64,000 bases of DNA from Phallusia mammillata. Taxonomy: Eukaryota > Chordata > Ascidiacea > Phlebobranchia > Ascidiidae. The translations under genes were made by a program, and so were the position numbers. This document shows positions 38,627 through 53,112 of the stretch, piece after piece. Each line of letters starts with the position of its first letter. Within the stretch, counting starts at the first letter, position 1. A model generated the notes under the pieces. That model had not been told where the DNA came from, made no database searches, and saw only the letters and a list, made by a program, of their open reading frames with translations. The stretch is taken from assembly GCA_003260075.1 (NCBI GenBank), contig QLIY01000001.1:434001-498000 (forward strand), in the 5' to 3' direction.

Positions 38627-41600
38627 ATGGCGTTAAAGGCACTTATCGGGGAAAGTGAGTAAAGAATGGAATTTAAGTGATATTTTTGTGTCTGTTTTAC
38701 TGTTGACAAGACTTGTATTTTACCTTTTCAGGGATTATGGAGGATGTCATAAAACAAGCAAATAACAAGGCTAAATGGAAGGTAAGTTTTGTTGTCATGT
38801 CTGTAAAAATGACCTTGTATTTTTTGTGTTTAAATTATACATGAATACTAGCTAATTGTGTGAATCTACTATAACCACTGATGGAGATATTTTTAGCTAA
38901 CACCTTTCAGCAAATACTTGTGACTGCCAAGTTTATATTATAATGTAGATTGTGGTTAAAGAATAAAACTGTTGGGTTGCATTGGGGAAATTATTACTCG
39001 TGTTATCTGGAGTTTGGTATTTCATTTTTACTTATCATACTATGCAAGTTTACATCTGTTACACTCATTTCAGATTTTGGTATTGGATCGTCTTAGCGTA
39101 AGAATTATTTCATCATGCTGCAAGATGAAGGATATCATTGATGAAGGAATAACATGTGAGTGCAACAGAAATGTGACTTTCCACATGCATTTTATTATCC
39201 ATTGAAGAGTAGCAGCTTGATTGTTTTACTGTTTCAACATAGGTGGCATTTTTTAATTCCAATGGCATTTATCAGTGCAAACTCTTATGGTATATTTGAA
39301 ATAAAAAGTTGAATATGATAGAATAATTGTCACATCCTTGGCATGTGTGTTAGGTATATATATAAAGCTGGTCATTATATTGGAAAATAAACTAAGTTCG
39401 AGGCGCGTGTTTGATTTTTAAGGTCAGTTGTTTATTAGAAAATGTCACAACAGGGGTATAAACTAAAAAAATAGGAAATAATTTTTCTTGTGCCTAAAAT
39501 TCAAATTGTCATTTCATTTAAAGTTGTCAAATGTTGAATTAATGTGATAAAATCAAACTGTGTTACTGGATCCCAACATTAAAACTTCTGCCCATATTGA
39601 TTGTACAGGAGAGAAATACATGAAGTGTTTGACTTTTTGAAATAAATAATTCATGAATGTGACAGATCTTTATTGTGCATTGTAAGGCATAGCATTGGGA
39701 CAGTCCAGCATCTGTCCTTATACTTCGCTTCTCAGTTGAAAGCACATCGAGAAAAATCAATAACGAATTTGTGCATTGTGCTCTAATGGCTTTCCTACAT
39801 CACTTGAACCAATGCAATCAGGCTCGGTTGTTTAACAGTCACAATTAGATTGCCAATATGCAAATATTGCTTAAGTCCTTTCTACTACTTACCATTAGTA
39901 CTGCACAATGAAATTTGTTTTACTACATACATACTTATGACCAGTATTATTGATCAAGTACATACATATTCAAACTTTATAATAATCATACTTAAAAGTA
40001 TAACAACCATAGCATAATTTTATTATTTACCAGGAGCCTATGTTTTAATGCATGTGCACATGTGATACTGAATCGTTGCTATTTGTCTATTCTAATTATA
40101 ATAAATTATATGTAAAAACCTTTTGGAACATATAAATTTCATACATTTTATAATTTTCCTGCACTTTCTGTGTTTATTGTAGGGTTGGGTATTTGACCAG
40201 CAATTGACCGAATTTGACAGGTCAATTGACCGGCTTGCCAACCCTAGTTTATTATGGGTCCCCTTCCCTGAAGGGGACACATATTGTTTTTGGGGGGGGG
40301 GGATGCAAACACTTATGGTATATTTGAAATAAAAAGTTGAATATGGTAGAATAATTGTCACGTCCTTGGCATGTGTGTTAGGTATATATATAAAGCTGGT
40401 CATTATATTGGAAAATAAACTAAGTTCGAGGCGCGTGTTTGATTTTTAAGGTCAGTTGTTTATTAGAAAATGTCACAACAGGGGTATAAACTAAAAAAAT
40501 AGGAAATAATTTTTCTTGTGCCTAAAATTCAAATTGTCATTTCATTTAAAGTTGTCAAATGTTGAATTAATGTGATAAAATCAAACTGTGTTACTGGATC
40601 CCAACATTAAAACTTCTGCCCATATTGATTGTACAGGAGAGAAATACATGAAGTGTTTGACTTTTTGAAATAAATAATTCATGAATGTGACAGATCTTTA
40701 TTGTGCATTGTAAGGCATAGCATTGGGACAGTCCAGCATCTGTCCTTATACTTCGCTTCTCAGTTGAAAGCACATCGAGAAAAATCAATAACGAATTTGT
40801 GCATTGTGCTCTAATGGCTTTTCTACATCACTTGAACCAATGCAATCAGGCTCGGTTGTTTAACAGTCACAATTAGATTGCCAATATGCAAATATTGCTT
40901 AAGTCCTTTCTACTACTTACCATTAGTACTGCACAATGAAATTTGTTTTACTACATACATACTTATGACCAGTATTATTGATCAAGTACATACATATTCA
41001 AACTTTATAATAATCATACTTAAAAGTATAACAACCATAGCATAATTTTATTATTTACCAGGACCCTATGTTTTAATGCATGTGCACATGTGATACTGAA
41101 TCGTTGCTATTTGTCTATTCTAATTATAATAAATTATATGTAAAAACCTTTTGGAACATATAAATTTCATACATTTTATAATTTTCCTGCACTTTCTGTG
41201 TTTATTGTAGGGTTGGGTATTTGACCAGCANTTTTGCTTGCAAAAACAATCATGTATGTAGATAAAATTGTGTACAGTGTAGTAAATTGGTAAATATTGT
41301 ATAGAATATATAAAATGGAAGTATATCAGAAAGCCACTTTTCTAGTTGTTTTATTGGCTTCTTCATTCAAGTATGGACAAGGAATTTGCTTTTATTGTAT
41401 ATGTACTTTATATTGCACATTTTTGACTGTTTTAATTGTTTGTTACAGTGGTTGAGGACTTGAACAAGTCTCGACAACCAATGCCAACATTTGAGGTTGT
41501 TTATTTCATCACACCATGCAAGGATTCGGTTGACAAAATGATTGACGATTTTCCAGATGATGAAAGAAAATACAAATATGTCCACATTTTCTTCACTGAC

Positions 41601-44600
41601 TGTAAGCTTGGAAAAATGTTTTTGTTTTTAAGTTGGAAAAATTAGGGACACTGGGAAGTGATGCCGCTTAACTTTCACTAAAAGTCTTCAGTTACAAGAC
41701 AACCATGTTTTGTGCTGTTTAATGGCAAGTTTGATAACAGTTTTGTTGATAAAACTAGTAAATAAATGGACAACATTGAAGAACTCAATAGTTGTTTGTA
41801 AGCTTAGATTTTGTGTCATGGAATGTCTGAAATTGAAAAAAAAAATTTCAGGAAGTTATGTCAACTAATAATCTCCTTAGGTGGTTAATAATAGGGGGGG
41901 GGGCTCTTTTTCAGGAAGTTATGTCAACTAATAATCTCCTTAGGTGGTTAATAATAAACAAAACAGTCCCATGCATAAACTGTGTACATTATTTTGATAT
42001 ACTGCTTTCAGTCCTTAAACATTTTAATAAACTTTGTTGGGGTTAGGCTGTACTAGAAAGCAATAACAACCGAATTTGTTTTGTTGAAAGATGGTTTGTT
42101 ACTAAACACATAACCTATTAAAATCATCCCTTTAGTTTATGCAATGATTGCCATAAAGCAGAGTTTACTCAATTTACCACCATGTTTATTATTCAGCTTG
42201 TCCGGATCCACTTTTCAAGCAAATTTGCCAATCACCAATATCGAAATTCATCAAAACACTGAAGGAAGTTAATATTGCTTTTCTTCCGTATGAGTCACAG
42301 GTTAGTGGCATGGCAGTGTAGTGTGGTTTAGTAACTGTGTGTTGGCCTGTGACATATTTCACACAGTGCATACCACTGTGAAAACATGTCATCGTGTCAA
42401 CAATTTATGTTATTGTTGACATGTACACATTAAATCTTAGGCTTTTTTGGATGATTGTAGTTTGCAGTGGACTGGTTTTATTTGTTAAGTTTAGGAAATA
42501 AATGACTTCTTTTAAATTTTTTGTGTTGTTTTTGTCAGTTACTAATTCAAATTTAACTGTAAAATGTTTTGTATGATCCATTAAATGTCTTAACCAACAC
42601 AGCCTGCTATCCCAGAAAGCTGGAATATCTTTATCTCATTTTTCTTATAAATGTCCTTTGTGTAATAATTTAAACAAACAGTTTGGGGCTAACAGTAATA
42701 AACTGTTGTATTTATCTTAATATTATCTGCAGATATAACATGTTTGCTGTTTTAAATGACAAATGATATTTAGAAAAGTCATGTTCATCAGCAATATATC
42801 TGTTTCACATTGGCATTGTTTTGTGATGTTAAAAATTTTGAGTTGTTAAATAATCTGTTAAAAAAAACTTCTTAATATTACCAATATACAATGTTTTTCA
42901 AGACAAAACATATGCAAAAGCCTCATGTTAGCAATGTATTGGTTGATCTGTTTCACCTTAGTATTGTTTTATGATGTTGAAATATTTATGAATATTTTTC
43001 TTGCTAGGTTTTCACCCTGGATTGTCCTGATTCGTTCGAGCACATTTACAGTCCAAACCATTCCACCAAACACGACAAAACTCTGGAACGAGTGGCCGAA
43101 CAGCTGTCCACTCTGTGTGCCGTGCTAGGGGAATACCCCTCCATCAGATACAGACAGTAAGAACATTTTCTTCATTTTTGAACTCCTGGATAGTTTGCAT
43201 TAGTTACAGGTAACAAGTTTTAGCGAGCCTTGCTTCACAGGCTTTCTGTCGCTGCTTATTTATGATTTGAGCATAAACTTCAAAGTCACTAAAAACTAAT
43301 ATAATATAATGCAATGCTTGGTCATGTAATGTTTATGTCCCTCGCTTCTCCATCGTCATCATCATAAAATGCCCTAAACTGTGTTCTTGCTTAGGTGAAG
43401 TGTCTTAGTTTAATATTACATGACTGCTTTGATTAGTGTTTAATTACAAACCACCCACAGAAGCGATCATAAAAACTAAAGTCTCTTTAATCGTGGTGTT
43501 TTGCATAAGAAAATACTAATGTAATTTCGCCAAATTATGTTTGACATGAATCAAACCGGCTTGCAATGTCCACCAGTAACCTGATGACTTCTCTGTTTTC
43601 AGGGAAGGAGAGAGGGGGGGGGGATCTTTAATCATTGTATTATGTTCAAGAATATGCTCATGCAATTTTGCCAAATATTGTTGGCCATGAAATAAACCGG
43701 CTTGCCATGTCCACCAGTAACCTGATGACTTCTCTGTTTTCAGGGAAGGAGAGAGATCTATGATTTTGTCACAACTTCTGCAAAGCAAGTTAGACGCTTT
43801 CAAGGTGATTTGATATAAATATGCCCTGTCTAAATTTGCACTTGTACTTTTCAAGATTTTGTGTGGTTTTCTCAGGGCAAAAAGCTTTTCTGTCCAAGGG
43901 CTACTATATTATATGTCATTTTGTATTTATTTGGTTTTGTGTGCAATTAGGACTCTGCACACATTGTGTGATAGAAGTAAACCAATGTTTCAATGAGGAA
44001 ACTGAAAAGTTTACAAAGGTTTAGACTTGCCTCATTTTGAATTCATCTGTTGCTGATGATGTCTTGAGGGGGGGGGGAGAAAAAAGCTTTTCTGTCCAAC
44101 TTAGGACTACTATAAATGTCATTTTGTATTTATTTGGTTTTTGTGCAATTAGGACTCTGCAAACATTGTGTGATAGAAGTAAACTAATGTTTCAATGAGG
44201 AAACTGAAAAGTTTTAGACTTGCCTCATTTTGAATTCATCTGTTGCTGATGATGTCTTGAATAAGATCTTTAATAATTCAGCAGGCAGTGTGCTTTAGGC
44301 TGCATGATTAGTTTCCCTGACACACAAATGGCCAGCCTTTGTACGTTTTGCAACTTGTGCAACTTGATATGAAACCCGGGAATAACGTTTAACGCCAATC
44401 AAATTTTAATCTTATATATTTGATACTATCCAAGGGAATGAAACACAAATAAACTTTTAAACATCTATCAAGGCCAATGCTTTAATAAGTTTGTGGTTGT
44501 CTGTATTTTGTTATGTTCTGGGCAAGAAATTGTGGTGCTTGCTATATGTGCAGGCTGATAAAAAGGAAGTAACTGCTTTTTGTGAAACACAGCAGTTTCA

Positions 44601-47600
44601 CATGCTGACTGCCATCCAATTTTTTGCCAGGCCGACAATCCAACAATGGGTGAAGGACCGGACAAGTCACGCTCACAACTGATAATTCTCGATCGTGGTT
44701 TCGATCCAGTGTCGGTTCTACTTCATGAACTCACATATCAAGCCATGGTTCAAGATCTTCTGCCGATTGCTAACGATGTCTACAAGTTAGTTATATAATG
44801 TTCCAATTGTTGCTCGTAACTGAAACTGTTGGCATCACCTAGCTAAAAACCCACAAAAATGTGTTGATTAACAGAACTATGATCTTAATGAACTGTAACA
44901 GACAGAAGCTGGGAAAAGCTGCATACTTTGGCCTGGAAGTTTCATATATCTAACTTTTAACATTACTTTATTGCTTGGTGAAATGTCATCCCAGGTTTTA
45001 TAACACGTATATGCTTATGGTTGTTTTGTTTGTAGTGTATGCTACATATCAATAAATATTTCATATGTACAGATACGATTTTAAATTTTCAAGTCATACC
45101 AGCATTTCTTCTAGTTTTTGCAACACCACATCTATTGAACAACAAGAACTATACCAGTCATGCTCAATTTTTAAAATGCTGCTTGTCATTGTTTGCAAAG
45201 CATAAAACTTTCATCAACAGCTATCAGACAATGAACTCAACATATGGTGCATGAACTACATGATTGTGTGGCAGCAAAAAACATCTTATGTTTTCAAGTA
45301 CATTGTGTACTAAAATATCTTGACCTAATATGCAAAATGTACTCAAATAGAGCAGCTGCCGACAAAGCCTTAGTAATCTTTTATTTACGAAACAGAAATA
45401 TTCATTTCCTCTATTTGGAGGGCATCAGTTTTCTGTCTTAGTATATTTAGTAAGTGAAGACAGATCCGTCGGTCACCACCCTGTTACGTATACTTATTCC
45501 TGTAGAATGTTTTGACACTTCAATCTCCACTTACATTGACCTAATTTGTAGATATGAGAACCAGCAAGGTGGGCAGCCAGAGAAGGAAGTGCTTCTGGAC
45601 GAAGATGATGATTTGTGGGTTCAACTTCGTCACAAACATATCGCTGTTGTATCTCAGTAAGTAAACTGGAAACTAACAGATCACCTAACTAACAAGTTCT
45701 TAACTGTGGGTCACAGTGGATTAGTAAAAGACTGTAAAAGACTTCTGTAAAAGGATAATGTAAAACTAAAATGTTGTTTTTATCAGTGCTAAGTTAAAGT
45801 TTAAATGGATTACTTTGGTGATAAGCATGTGAGCAGTCCATTATGAAACTATATTGTAGACAGAGTAACATGAAATTTTGGCGGCAAATTGTTGTCCAAT
45901 CATGATATGTTGGTTCGTAAACCATTGAGCCAGATTATTTTGCTACCTACTCTATCCCCAAACTTACAATATTCAAATTTATTTGGTACAAAACAATGTG
46001 TAGGGAGCAATTGTAACTTTTTTTAAAAAGTTCCCCCCTTTCTATTGCACCCTGTTGTTTACAAAAACATTACCACACTTGGTTACAGGGATTAGGTTTA
46101 CTAGCTTAACTGGTGTAATGTAGAAGCCTTCTCTAAGCACATGCAAATTTCTTCTTACAATAGATTACCATCTAGGGTATTGTCTTGTAACAATGGACCA
46201 ACAATGATACAGTTCTTTAAGCACACTGGGAATTATGATCGAGTTTATTATGGGTCCCCTTCCCTGAAGGGGACACATGTTGATTTTACTCAAATTGTTT
46301 TTTGTTTTTTTCTTTTTTGTTTTTTTCTCTCCAAAGTTTGTCCGACTCGTTTTTCCATCAAATGTTTGATGGATTTGGCTGAAATTTACACAGATGGTAG
46401 ATATATTCATGTAGATGTGCATCCCACTTTGTTTTTGTTGATAACCCCAGTATTTACCCCGCTAGCCCCCTAAAATGGGTGAGTTTTTAAACAGTGTCAG
46501 AATTGGCTGAAATTTGGATTTCTTGTATAGTATGCCATTTATAGGTGTCGATTGTTGTGTTCAACCCTGTAGTCCTAACATTTACCCCACAAGCCCCTAA
46601 AGTGTAAAACGTATTTGTATGTTACTGGGCACCACAAACGAAAGATTTCTTTGGAGCAATAGTGTTACAAGGGCAACCAGTTGTATGTTGCTCGTTGGTG
46701 GGTTGCTTGGTGGTCGTTTTTGCGCCATGGCAGTTAGGGGCTTGTTAACAGCCCTATGACGTCAGAAACATTAACGGTTGTTGCTCAAAACACCTCTAGT
46801 GGTCGAAATTTTAAACATTGGCGGATTGGGCTGAAATTTTGCAGTACTATTGATTGAGTCATTGTGGTTTTTATATATTTTTTAGTTTGTGTGTCGAACC
46901 CAATTAGTTGCCCTACTAGCCCCCTAAAATGGGTCAGTTTTTTAAAACATTAAATAGGACATACTTCAAACAATATCTGGGGTGAATCTAATTTTATAGT
47001 TTGTATTCTACATAGTATTATTATTTAAGCCCAGTGCCGATCACTGTGTTTTACCTTACAACACCCGACTTTCTCATGGTTATCTCTTGAATTGCATTAT
47101 TTTCAACTTTGCATGTGTGGGGACCCATGAGTTTTTGCCTGCAGAAACGACTAAAGTTATAAAAGACGATGGCTAATATGGGACCCAATACAAAATAAGC
47201 ATAGGAAATATATTTATGTTTTAAAATAGGTTATAGTGTATATGCAAGGGCAATATGTGCTAAGCCACCCTTCTAGTTGTTTATGTAGTGTATACGCAAC
47301 ATGTTTATATGATGGAAGATATACTAGCAAAGCTACACAGCCCTAGTTAATGTTGACAGGATGACATATCATGTTTTCAAGTGTTTTGACTCACTGCATG
47401 ACACAACTAGAATACAGCACAAGTTTCAGAATAACCAATGTGCCAAACTCTAATAATAATGACCCTTTATTTTTTATCCTTCAGCAATTTTGCTTTAATT
47501 AGATTTAATTGCCTCTAATAATTCGATTATCTCTCTGATATTTACATGTATCTTTTTTATCAGGGAGGTGACAAAACATCTGAAGAACTTTGCAAAAGAG

Positions 47601-50414
47601 AAGAGAATGGACAGTGGTCAGGAGAAGACAACCATGAGAGATTTGTCGAACATGCTCAAGAAAATGCCACAGTATCAAAAAGAGCTGAGCAAGGTTTGAT
47701 TAAAAGTGATACAATAATTGTGGAACCTCTTTCCCGGAGGGACAACTAAATTGTTACTTTGTTCCACCCAAAGTTTGTCCCAGAACTACCCAGTGGTTTA
47801 CCCCAATTTTCTAATTTTGTAAACATAATAAATGTGTGTACAAGGTGTGGTTGTCACAATATGTTTGGTGTGGATTGCAAACATCCTTTTTTGTATTTGG
47901 AACCTTTCTTTATTGCACTATGAGCCAATTGTATGGTAAAAAATGATAGCAACTGCCTTTTTTGCAATCATTTGAGTTTGTTTAAAAAAAAAAACTANAA
48001 TAACCAATGTGCCAAACTCTAATAATAATGACCCTTTATTTTTTATCCTTCAGCAATTTTGCTTTAATTAGATTTAATTGCCTCTAATAATTCGATTATC
48101 TCTCTGATATTTACATGTATCTTTTTTATCAGGGAGGTGACAAAACATCTGAAGAACTTTGCAAAAGAGAAGAGAATGGACAGTGGTCAGGAGAAGACAA
48201 CCATGAGAGATTTGTCGAACATGCTCAAGAAAATGCCACAGTATCAAAAGGGGGGGGGGTAGTGTATACGCAACATGTTTATATGATGGAAGATATACTA
48301 GCAAAGCTACACAGCCCTAGTTAATGTTGACAGGATGACATATCATGTTTTCAAGTGTTTTGACTCACTGCATGACACAACTAGAATACAGCACAAGTTT
48401 TAAAATAACCAATGTGCCAAGCTCTAATAATAAACTCATTTATTGCCATGTTGGACCCTTTATTTTTTATCCTTCAGCAATTTTGCTTTAATCAGATTTA
48501 ATTGCCTCTAATAATTCGATTATCTCTCTGATATTTACATGGGGGGGGGGGAGAGCTGAGCAAGGTTTGATTAAAAGTGGTACAATAATTGTGGAACCTC
48601 TTTCCCGGAGGGACAACTAAATTGTTACTTTGTTCCACCCAAAGTTTGTCCCGGGGGGGGGGGGAGCTGAGCAAGGTTTGATTAAAAGTGATACAATAAT
48701 TGTGGAACCCCTTTTCCGGAGGGACAACTAAATTGTTACTTTGTTCCACCCAAAGTTTGTCCCAGAACTACCCAGTGGTTTACCCAAATTTTCTAATTTT
48801 GTAAACATAATAAATGTGTGTACAAGGTGTGGTTGTCACAATATGTTTGGTGTGGATTGCAAACATCCTTTTTTGTATTTGGAACCTTTCTTTATTGCAC
48901 TATGAGCCAATTGTATGGTAAAAAATGATAGCAACTGCCTTTTTTGCAATCATTTGAGTTTGTTTAAAAAAAAAACTTAAACCCAACTGTTCAGTCAGGC
49001 CTCAAAAACAGGATACTGAATCAGCCAGACACAAAACATTTTCATACAGCAAGGCATATGCTAGAAAAATTTCTAGCCTTTGGTGGGATTTGAAACCCTT
49101 GCTGAACCCAATCGAGAATTCTGTTAAAACACGAAGCTAATTGCTAAACTCTCGTTAGATTTTGTTTAATTACTTTGCAGTATTCCACACATCTGCACAT
49201 GGCTGAGGACTGTATGAAGCAATATTCGGATAATGTGGACAAACTTTGCAAAGTTGAGCAGGACTTAGCCATGGGAACAGACGCGAAGGGAAACACGATC
49301 AAGGAACCGATGAAGAATGTCGTTCCACTTCTACTCGACCAAAATGTTCTACCAAGTGACAAGATAAGAATCATCTTGCTCTACATTGTGCTCAAAAATG
49401 GTGAGGTTGCTTTTTTTCGTCAAGCTAATTGCTGCAGTTTTTCATATGTTTTTGTTGCCCTAAGCAAAACTGTTTCGATCAAGGGTCACTTAAACTTGTT
49501 TAAATTTACACACATAGTAGATAGTTGTCGGTACTTTGTCTATTTGATGTAAAGTTTAACCTTGGTTGACCCTGTATTAACCCACTGGCCTCTAAAACAC
49601 AAAGTTCAGGTGTAAGGTGGTTTTTGTTATTCAGCCCAAAAAGTACGAAATTTGAGACAAAACTTCAGCTGTATTTGACTACACATGAAACAGTAAAATT
49701 ACTGGAGCTTATTGCTGGATACTGTTGTGTTTCTAGGGAAAAAGCTTTACTGCAGATCAAACAGTTTAGCAAATTTCACACAAAATTTCAAAAATACATT
49801 ATCAATATAGTGCACAAAATATACTTTTGAAAACTGATTTAAATGTGTCGGCTTGTGTTTCTCTTTTATATTTTGATTAAATTGGCCAGGAATTTTAAAA
49901 TTATTCTTTGAGCATGCTATAACTTAAACACACACCAGTTTGACCATTAATGAAACATTTGTTGATTTTTATCAGGCATTCCTGAGGACAACCTGAAGAA
50001 GTTGATCCACCATGCACAGATCCTACCCAGCCAGGAAGCTTCAATCCGAAACATGCAATACCTCGGAGTGAACATTGTCAACAACGATGTAAGTAGTAGG
50101 GATTGGGCAAAACGTATTTAACTTCCGAGGTCCCTCATAACATGTGAGGCAAGACAATACTAAGTAAAACACCAATGTTTTGTTAACTAAGAACCACAAT
50201 TAGATAAATACACCTTTCAAAATCAAAATTAAAAATGCAGTATTTAAAAGAAACTTCATTTAATATTTTGATGATCATATTTGAGAAAGCCTGGTGTGGG
50301 GGGGGGGTAATTAGATAAATACACCTTTCAAAGTCAAAATTAAAAACGCAGTATTTTACCTTAAACGAAACTTCATTTAATATTTTGATGATCATATTTG
50401 AGAAAGCCTGGTGT

Positions 50415-50513
<99 letters not shown>

Positions 50514-53112
50514 CGTTATGGAAATGGCCATCGAAGATAAACTCGATCAGAAAATATTCCCGTTTCTATCGGGTCGTGGAGCCAGTTCGGGAAGTACTGC
50601 TGTCAGGAGGTAAAGAACTCCATGAAAAAGCAATGTGTTAAAAATTTGTGTTCAAACTTATTGAGAATTTAAACATGTTATTGTTTATGAATACCATACC
50701 TTTAAAAAGTGAATGCCTAATAACCAATCTACAATTAACCTAAGGTTCTGTTGCAATAAAAAAATCCGTTTGTACAAATTTTCTCATTAAACATTGTTTA
50801 ATCACCTGATGTCATTCTGTTAAGTAAAAATTATAGATAAGTATTTATTTGTGATTTACCAAACAACAACCACATTACAGTGCACGATATCACTGGCACA
50901 AAGGCAAGGGGACATCGGACTACAAGTCTGGTCCACGTTTGATTATTTTCATCATCGGTGGAATGTCGTGGTCGGAAATTCGAACCGCTTATGAGGTTAC
51001 TAACAAGTTTGCTGCAAAGGGAGACAAATGGGAAGTGCTCATGGGTAAGTTTGTCACAACTGACTAAATTTTCTTCAAATATTGTTTTTAAAAAACAATT
51101 ACACAATGTTATACACTAAACTGGAGATTTCAGTAGGCTTAAACCAGTCTGTGTTTTTCGTTATACGATGTAATGTAAAGAAAAAAACATTTTGCTGTTG
51201 TATGGCATCCTCATGCCTGCATGTACAAACTGATTAAGGTGTACTGAAAGATTCAGTATGTATATTATCCACTACTGGAATTGTCTGTAATGAAAAAAAT
51301 GGCAGCTATGTTTTTAATTACGTCCCATAAATCTTTAAAAATAGCAAATCATTACATAAACCACAATGTGAAAGGGAAATTATAAGGTTTTCATGAAGTT
51401 TTGCCCAGTTGTGGTGAAACGACCACGCCTTGTAAACAAACATTACAGCTCATTGATTTTAAATAGCGGGGGGGGGGCAATTGTAAGGTTTTCACGAAGT
51501 TTTGACCAGTTGTGGTGAACCGACCACGCCTTGTAAACAAACATTACAGCTCATTGATTTTAAATAGCAATTCCCTGTCATGTAAATACAAGTTGTTTGC
51601 ATAATTTGAGGTGAGTCAACAAAAAAACTAATTCAATTATTTTTATCTCTCTCTCTCTCTGGAATTGCACACTGGATTCGACGTGGACGTATGTAAACTT
51701 ATAAATGTTGTATTGTGTGCCTGCCATCTCACTGTGTGTGAATATGTGTCTGTGTCACTTCATACATCAGGTTCAACTTCACTGTCAAGTCCGGCGGCAT
51801 TTTTAGACGATGTAAAACTCTTGACTCGGTCAACCAACTTTCAGTGACCAAATTCGAATTTAAAACACAACTGTGAAAAAGATAACTTGTCCAGTTTACA
51901 AAATTAAATTGTATACAATGGTTTCGGTCAGTTGTAGATGCAAAGCCATGACTCAAACCCGACACTTTTGATTTGTGTTTGATCCAAAAAACATTATCGT
52001 AGCACAACTTTGCACCACTGTACATTATATATCCAAAAAATGTGTAAGAAATAGAAAGAAAATTATTTATTTGAATGGGTTAAATTAAAACTACATAGTT
52101 TAAAACAGGAAAAAAAACATTTATTGTTGAAAACATACATGAAAATTCGTCTTTTTAAAACATTCCTTTCAATTACTGTAAAAACAAGTTGCAATTGTGT
52201 AGAAATTTGTACTTTACTGCCAGTGCAGGCCACCAAATTATATTTGCTCAGAACGTGAACAAATTTTGTAGCCACAAGTTTTAATTTGCTTGGTGTCATT
52301 TTTTTATTTATTTTATGCTAAACTTTTTTACCTGAAAAATTTCCAAAAAAATAATGTTCGTGAGGAACACAGTATACGCCCATCCGAATGTATACTTCAT
52401 ACAATTTATGTAGTGCACAAAAATTGGTTTTTATCCAGTTTTGAAACATGACCAAGTTTGGTGATTCAATCTGAAACTTTGTCAGCAACTTTCAACCATT
52501 CCTTAAACACTTTCCAACAACACCCACTTTGCATGTACATTTCAAACATGTTTGTCTCAATATTAATCAACATACAGCTGTGTGATTTTTCTTGTTGTAT
52601 TCTGCCCTGTACTTGTGTGAGGTATATGTCTATATTTATGTCTAGCAAAGTCAGAAGTTTTGGCTTTCGCAAACCAATAAAGATACTTTTATTCTGTGAA
52701 ACTGATGTGTGTTCAAATATATCTACCAATTTTTATAAATTCAATTTGAAAAATTGATTTGTATTCCCATAAAACCCTGTGGTTATTATAGAATGTTCAT
52801 AGATTGTCAAAACACAAAAAATAACATATTAGCGCCAATGATATTTTAAGTGTCTTTATGCACATAAGGTGAGTAAAAATGCTTGTAAATATTTGAAAAC
52901 TTTCTGTTTCGTGTCTAAAAATAGCTTTTAAGTTAAATACTTCCAGAAGTAGCTTTCGATTATAGTTTTCGAGCTTTCAATTCATTTTCCTCACTTGTAA
53001 TTATGTTTTCTATTTTTTTTCCAACTTCACAGGATCCACCCACACTTGGCATCCGAACAATCTTCTGGTGGATCTCGAGAATCTCACCGAAACCGCATCC
53101 GAGGAGCAATGA
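38627..53112 (+). CDS. STXBP1: Munc18/STXBP1 orthologue (Sec1/Munc18 family)
   Basis: Exons joined in phase: 38627-38654, 38732-38781, 39074-39155, 41449-41601, 42197-42300, 43008-43156, 43744-43804, 44631-44785, 45552-45656, 47564-47693, 49181-49400, 49976-50088, [gap], 50515-50609, 50881-51044 and 53033-53112. They supply 562 residues; about 31 more are hidden in the 99-G run at 50415-50513, giving a length near the vertebrate 594. Diagnostic stretches are [110 protein letters not shown] and [18 protein letters not shown]. It binds syntaxin and the SNARE bundle and is required for synaptic and secretory vesicle fusion. The similarity is closer to neuronal Munc18-1 than to other Sec1 proteins as far as I can judge by eye. 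The stop at 53110-53112 sits in a leaky context (next entry). Confidence 0.95.
39282..41230. repeat. Munc18 intron 3: two allelic copies of about 0.93 kb
   Basis: About 39282-40190 and 40305-41230 are almost identical, including minus-strand frames 39563-39760 and 40591-40788 of the same sequence. Copy 1 ends in a palindromic stretch (about 40183-40244) and an 11-G run. Copy 2 breaks at an N (41231) at the same palindrome. This fits an assembly break, not a true duplication. Confidence 0.65.
43516..43743. repeat. Allelic copy at Munc18 exon 43744-43804
   Basis: The acceptor and first bases of the exon appear at about 43598-43613 and are cut by a 10-G run; the same sequence restarts at about 43624 and continues through the complete exon. 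About 43885-44067 and 44078-44260 form a further pair in the next intron. Confidence 0.6.
46237..47345. repeat. Unclassified repeat in Munc18 intron 9
   Basis: It begins TTTATTATGGGTCCCCTTCC, a block also found at about 40246-40290, and shows internal weak repetition of phrases like 'ggctgaaattt' and 'agccccctaaaatggg'. No reading frame or terminal repeat identifies a class. Confidence 0.35.
47999..48760. repeat. STXBP1: Extra allelic copies of Munc18 exon 47564-47693
   Basis: A second copy of the exon starts at 48133 and stops at about 48249 in a 10-G run. The end of the exon plus donor reappears at about 48552-48566 and again at 48665-48680, each after a G-run. An N at 47998 precedes the block. 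Only 47564-47693 is complete. Confidence 0.65.
49020..49165 (-). mobile_element. tRNA-derived SINE, fullest copy
   Basis: On the minus strand an A-box-like stretch (TAGCAATTAGCTTCG) and a B-box-like stretch (GGTTTCAAATCCC) are spaced as in a tRNA and followed by the tail shared with the 15086, 22495 and 22977 copies. It lies in an intron, ending about 15 bases before exon 49181-49400. Confidence 0.45.
50415..50513. other. 99-G gap run hiding part of a Munc18 exon
   Basis: The exon resuming at 50515 has no acceptor, and about 31 residues expected between NIVNND and [11 protein letters not shown] are absent. The preceding sequence (about 50195-50414) also contains two copies split by a 10-G run. 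Glycine- or proline-repeat frames through the run are artefacts. Confidence 0.8.

Noticed and set aside
43516-43854. 112-codon minus-strand frame
   Set aside because: It is antisense to a Munc18 exon and built from two allelic copies plus a G-run; it repeats the same peptide twice.
47546-48324. Frames 47546-47749 and 48115-48324 as separate genes
   Set aside because: They are shifted-frame shadows of Munc18 exon 47564-47693 and its allelic copy.
50398-50641. Long poly-glycine reading frame, and poly-proline frames near 19300 and 20650
   Set aside because: They are translations of the G-run gap placeholders, in more than one frame at once.
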